Below, one piece after another: positions 63,411-64,000 of a stretch of 64,000 bases of DNA. Location: positions 14,832,279 to 14,896,278 of the forward strand of contig NC_023750.2 in NCBI RefSeq assembly GCF_000499845.2. The letters run 5' to 3'. This stretch comes from Phaseolus vulgaris (lineage: Eukaryota > Streptophyta > Magnoliopsida > Fabales > Fabaceae). The notes beneath the pieces are model-generated. The model searched no databases and was not told where the DNA came from. It saw only the letters and a program-made list of their open reading frames with translations. Both the position numbers and the translations under genes were made by a program. Numbering within the stretch: position 1 is the stretch's first letter; the number at the start of each line of letters is the position of its first letter.

Positions 63411-64000
63411 ATGGCTAATCTTTCTAGTGGAGAATCCTCCAAACCTTGCTCACCTCAAAAGGAAACTCTCTTTGAAGATTTAAAGAATGCTAGACAATCA
63501 AATGCTCAATATCTTGATGTGATAAGACAAATGGAGGCACGACTCCAAAGCTTGGAGTTAAGCCGTGAAGAAGTCCATCAAAACCGGGAGAGAATACATC
63601 ATCATCCTCTTCGGCATTCTTCAAGGAATTCTCATTCTTCTCATGGATATTATGAAGACAATGCACGGCCAAGGCACTATCACCATGAAGAGAGGCGCCA
63701 ACATGTGGCTGGCCCTTATTCACCTAATGTAAAACTCCCTAGCTTTAGTGGTGAAAGTGATCCCAATGTGTACTTAGGGTGGGAGGCTAAGGTTGAGCAA
63801 ATATTTGATGTAAATGGGGTTATAGATGAGCATAGGGTTAGATTAGCATCCTCAGAATTCTTAGACTATGCCGTGCAATGGTGGCATCAATATCTCATGG
63901 ACATTGACCTACACAAGAGACCGCCCGTGGTCTCTTGGAACGATTTAAAAACTTGTTTACGCGCTAGATTCGTACCCCCACACTTTAGGAAAGACCTATT
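63411..64000 (+). CDS. gag: C3 Gag N-terminal part, open to the window end
   Basis: From ATG 63411 the frame reads MANLSSGESSKPCSPQK, a coiled coil (MEARLQSLELSREEVHQNRE), a His/Arg-rich stretch (RHYHHEERRQH), then LPSFSGESDPNVYLGWEAKV, the capsid core (QWWHQYLMDIDLHKRP) and ARFVPPHFRKDLL. No stop occurs in 196 codons. It runs past the sites where C1 carries a TAA and the T2 insertion. Downstream zinc knuckle and pol would lie outside the window. It is the best-preserved copy of this family here. Confidence 0.9.
   Translation, partial: MANLSSGESSKPCSPQKETLFEDLKNARQSNAQYLDVIRQMEARLQSLELSREEVHQNRERIHHHPLRHSSRNSHSSHGYYEDNARPRHYHHEERRQHVAGPYSPNVKLPSFSGESDPNVYLGWEAKVEQIFDVNGVIDEHRVRLASSEFLDYAVQWWHQYLMDIDLHKRPPVVSWNDLKTCLRARFVPPHFRKDL

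Noticed and set aside
1..64000. Endogenous pararetrovirus (caulimovirid) sequence
   Set aside because: All RT pieces are followed by integrase or dual RNase H of Tat type. LTRs and primer sites are present, and no movement-protein or coat motif was seen.

Overview
This window is a block of nested LTR retrotransposons from a land-plant nuclear genome. A eudicot is likely. A legume is possible, but I cannot confirm that from sequence alone. I found no convincing host gene, tRNA, rRNA, CRISPR array or bacterial feature. Nearly every base can be assigned to Ty3/gypsy elements of the Tat lineage (named T1-T7 here), Ty3/gypsy elements with a Met-type primer site (C1-C3, probably chromovirus-like), Ty1/copia pieces (K1-K3), or solo LTRs (S1-S3). 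The Tat call rests on gag-protease-RT-RNase H followed by a second, archaeal-like RNase H before integrase. All Tat copies with a readable junction share the primer-binding site TGGCGCCCACCGTGGGG(C/T).

Layout, left to right. Positions 1-1066 hold the 5' end of T1 (minus strand), inserted in the protease region of C1. Positions 1067-2018 and 14110-15690 are the two halves of C1 (minus), split by T2. T2 (2019-14109, minus, target duplication CAAAT) is the youngest and best-preserved copy. Its LTRs differ at seven substitutions and one indel in about 792 bp, and it has long gag-pol frames. Positions 15715-26403 are T3 (plus), a 5'-truncated copy with an in-frame RT-integrase fusion. It is invaded by solo LTR S1, which itself contains the copia solo LTR K1, and by S2. 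Positions 26404-27077 are a copia fragment, K2. T4 (plus, oldest) is scattered over 27078-30261, 37933-39571 and 53364-54490. It is split by K3, by T5 (30262-37932, plus, ATTTG) and by T6 (39572-53363, minus, ATTCA). Positions 54491-55892 are AT-rich DNA containing S3. T7 (plus) runs from about 55893 to 61243 and is broken by C2 (minus, 57857-60312). C3 (plus) runs from about 61244 to the window end with an open gag frame.

The most interesting recurring gene is not gag-pol. Each Tat element whose 3' part is present carries, between pol and the 3' LTR and on the opposite strand, a separate gene (aORF). The best copies have a non-coding first exon, two introns of conserved position and size, a conserved globular N-terminal domain (core motif AQLHPNSWAFV, then WKGKF and FPLYW), a basic/acidic/proline-rich linker and a coiled-coil C-terminus. 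The T5/T6 family has two such genes in tandem, separated by degenerate LTR U3-like sequence, as if the 3' end of another element had been captured. The gene is known only as an extra ORF of Tat elements and its function is unknown.

Decay also shows a pattern. In T6, eight of eleven recognised nonsense changes are CAG to TAG, which fits deamination of CHG-methylated cytosines. T2's two frameshifts are both single-base losses in G runs and could be assembly errors. T5/T6 and C2/C3 form two large inverted repeats that could feed silencing RNA.
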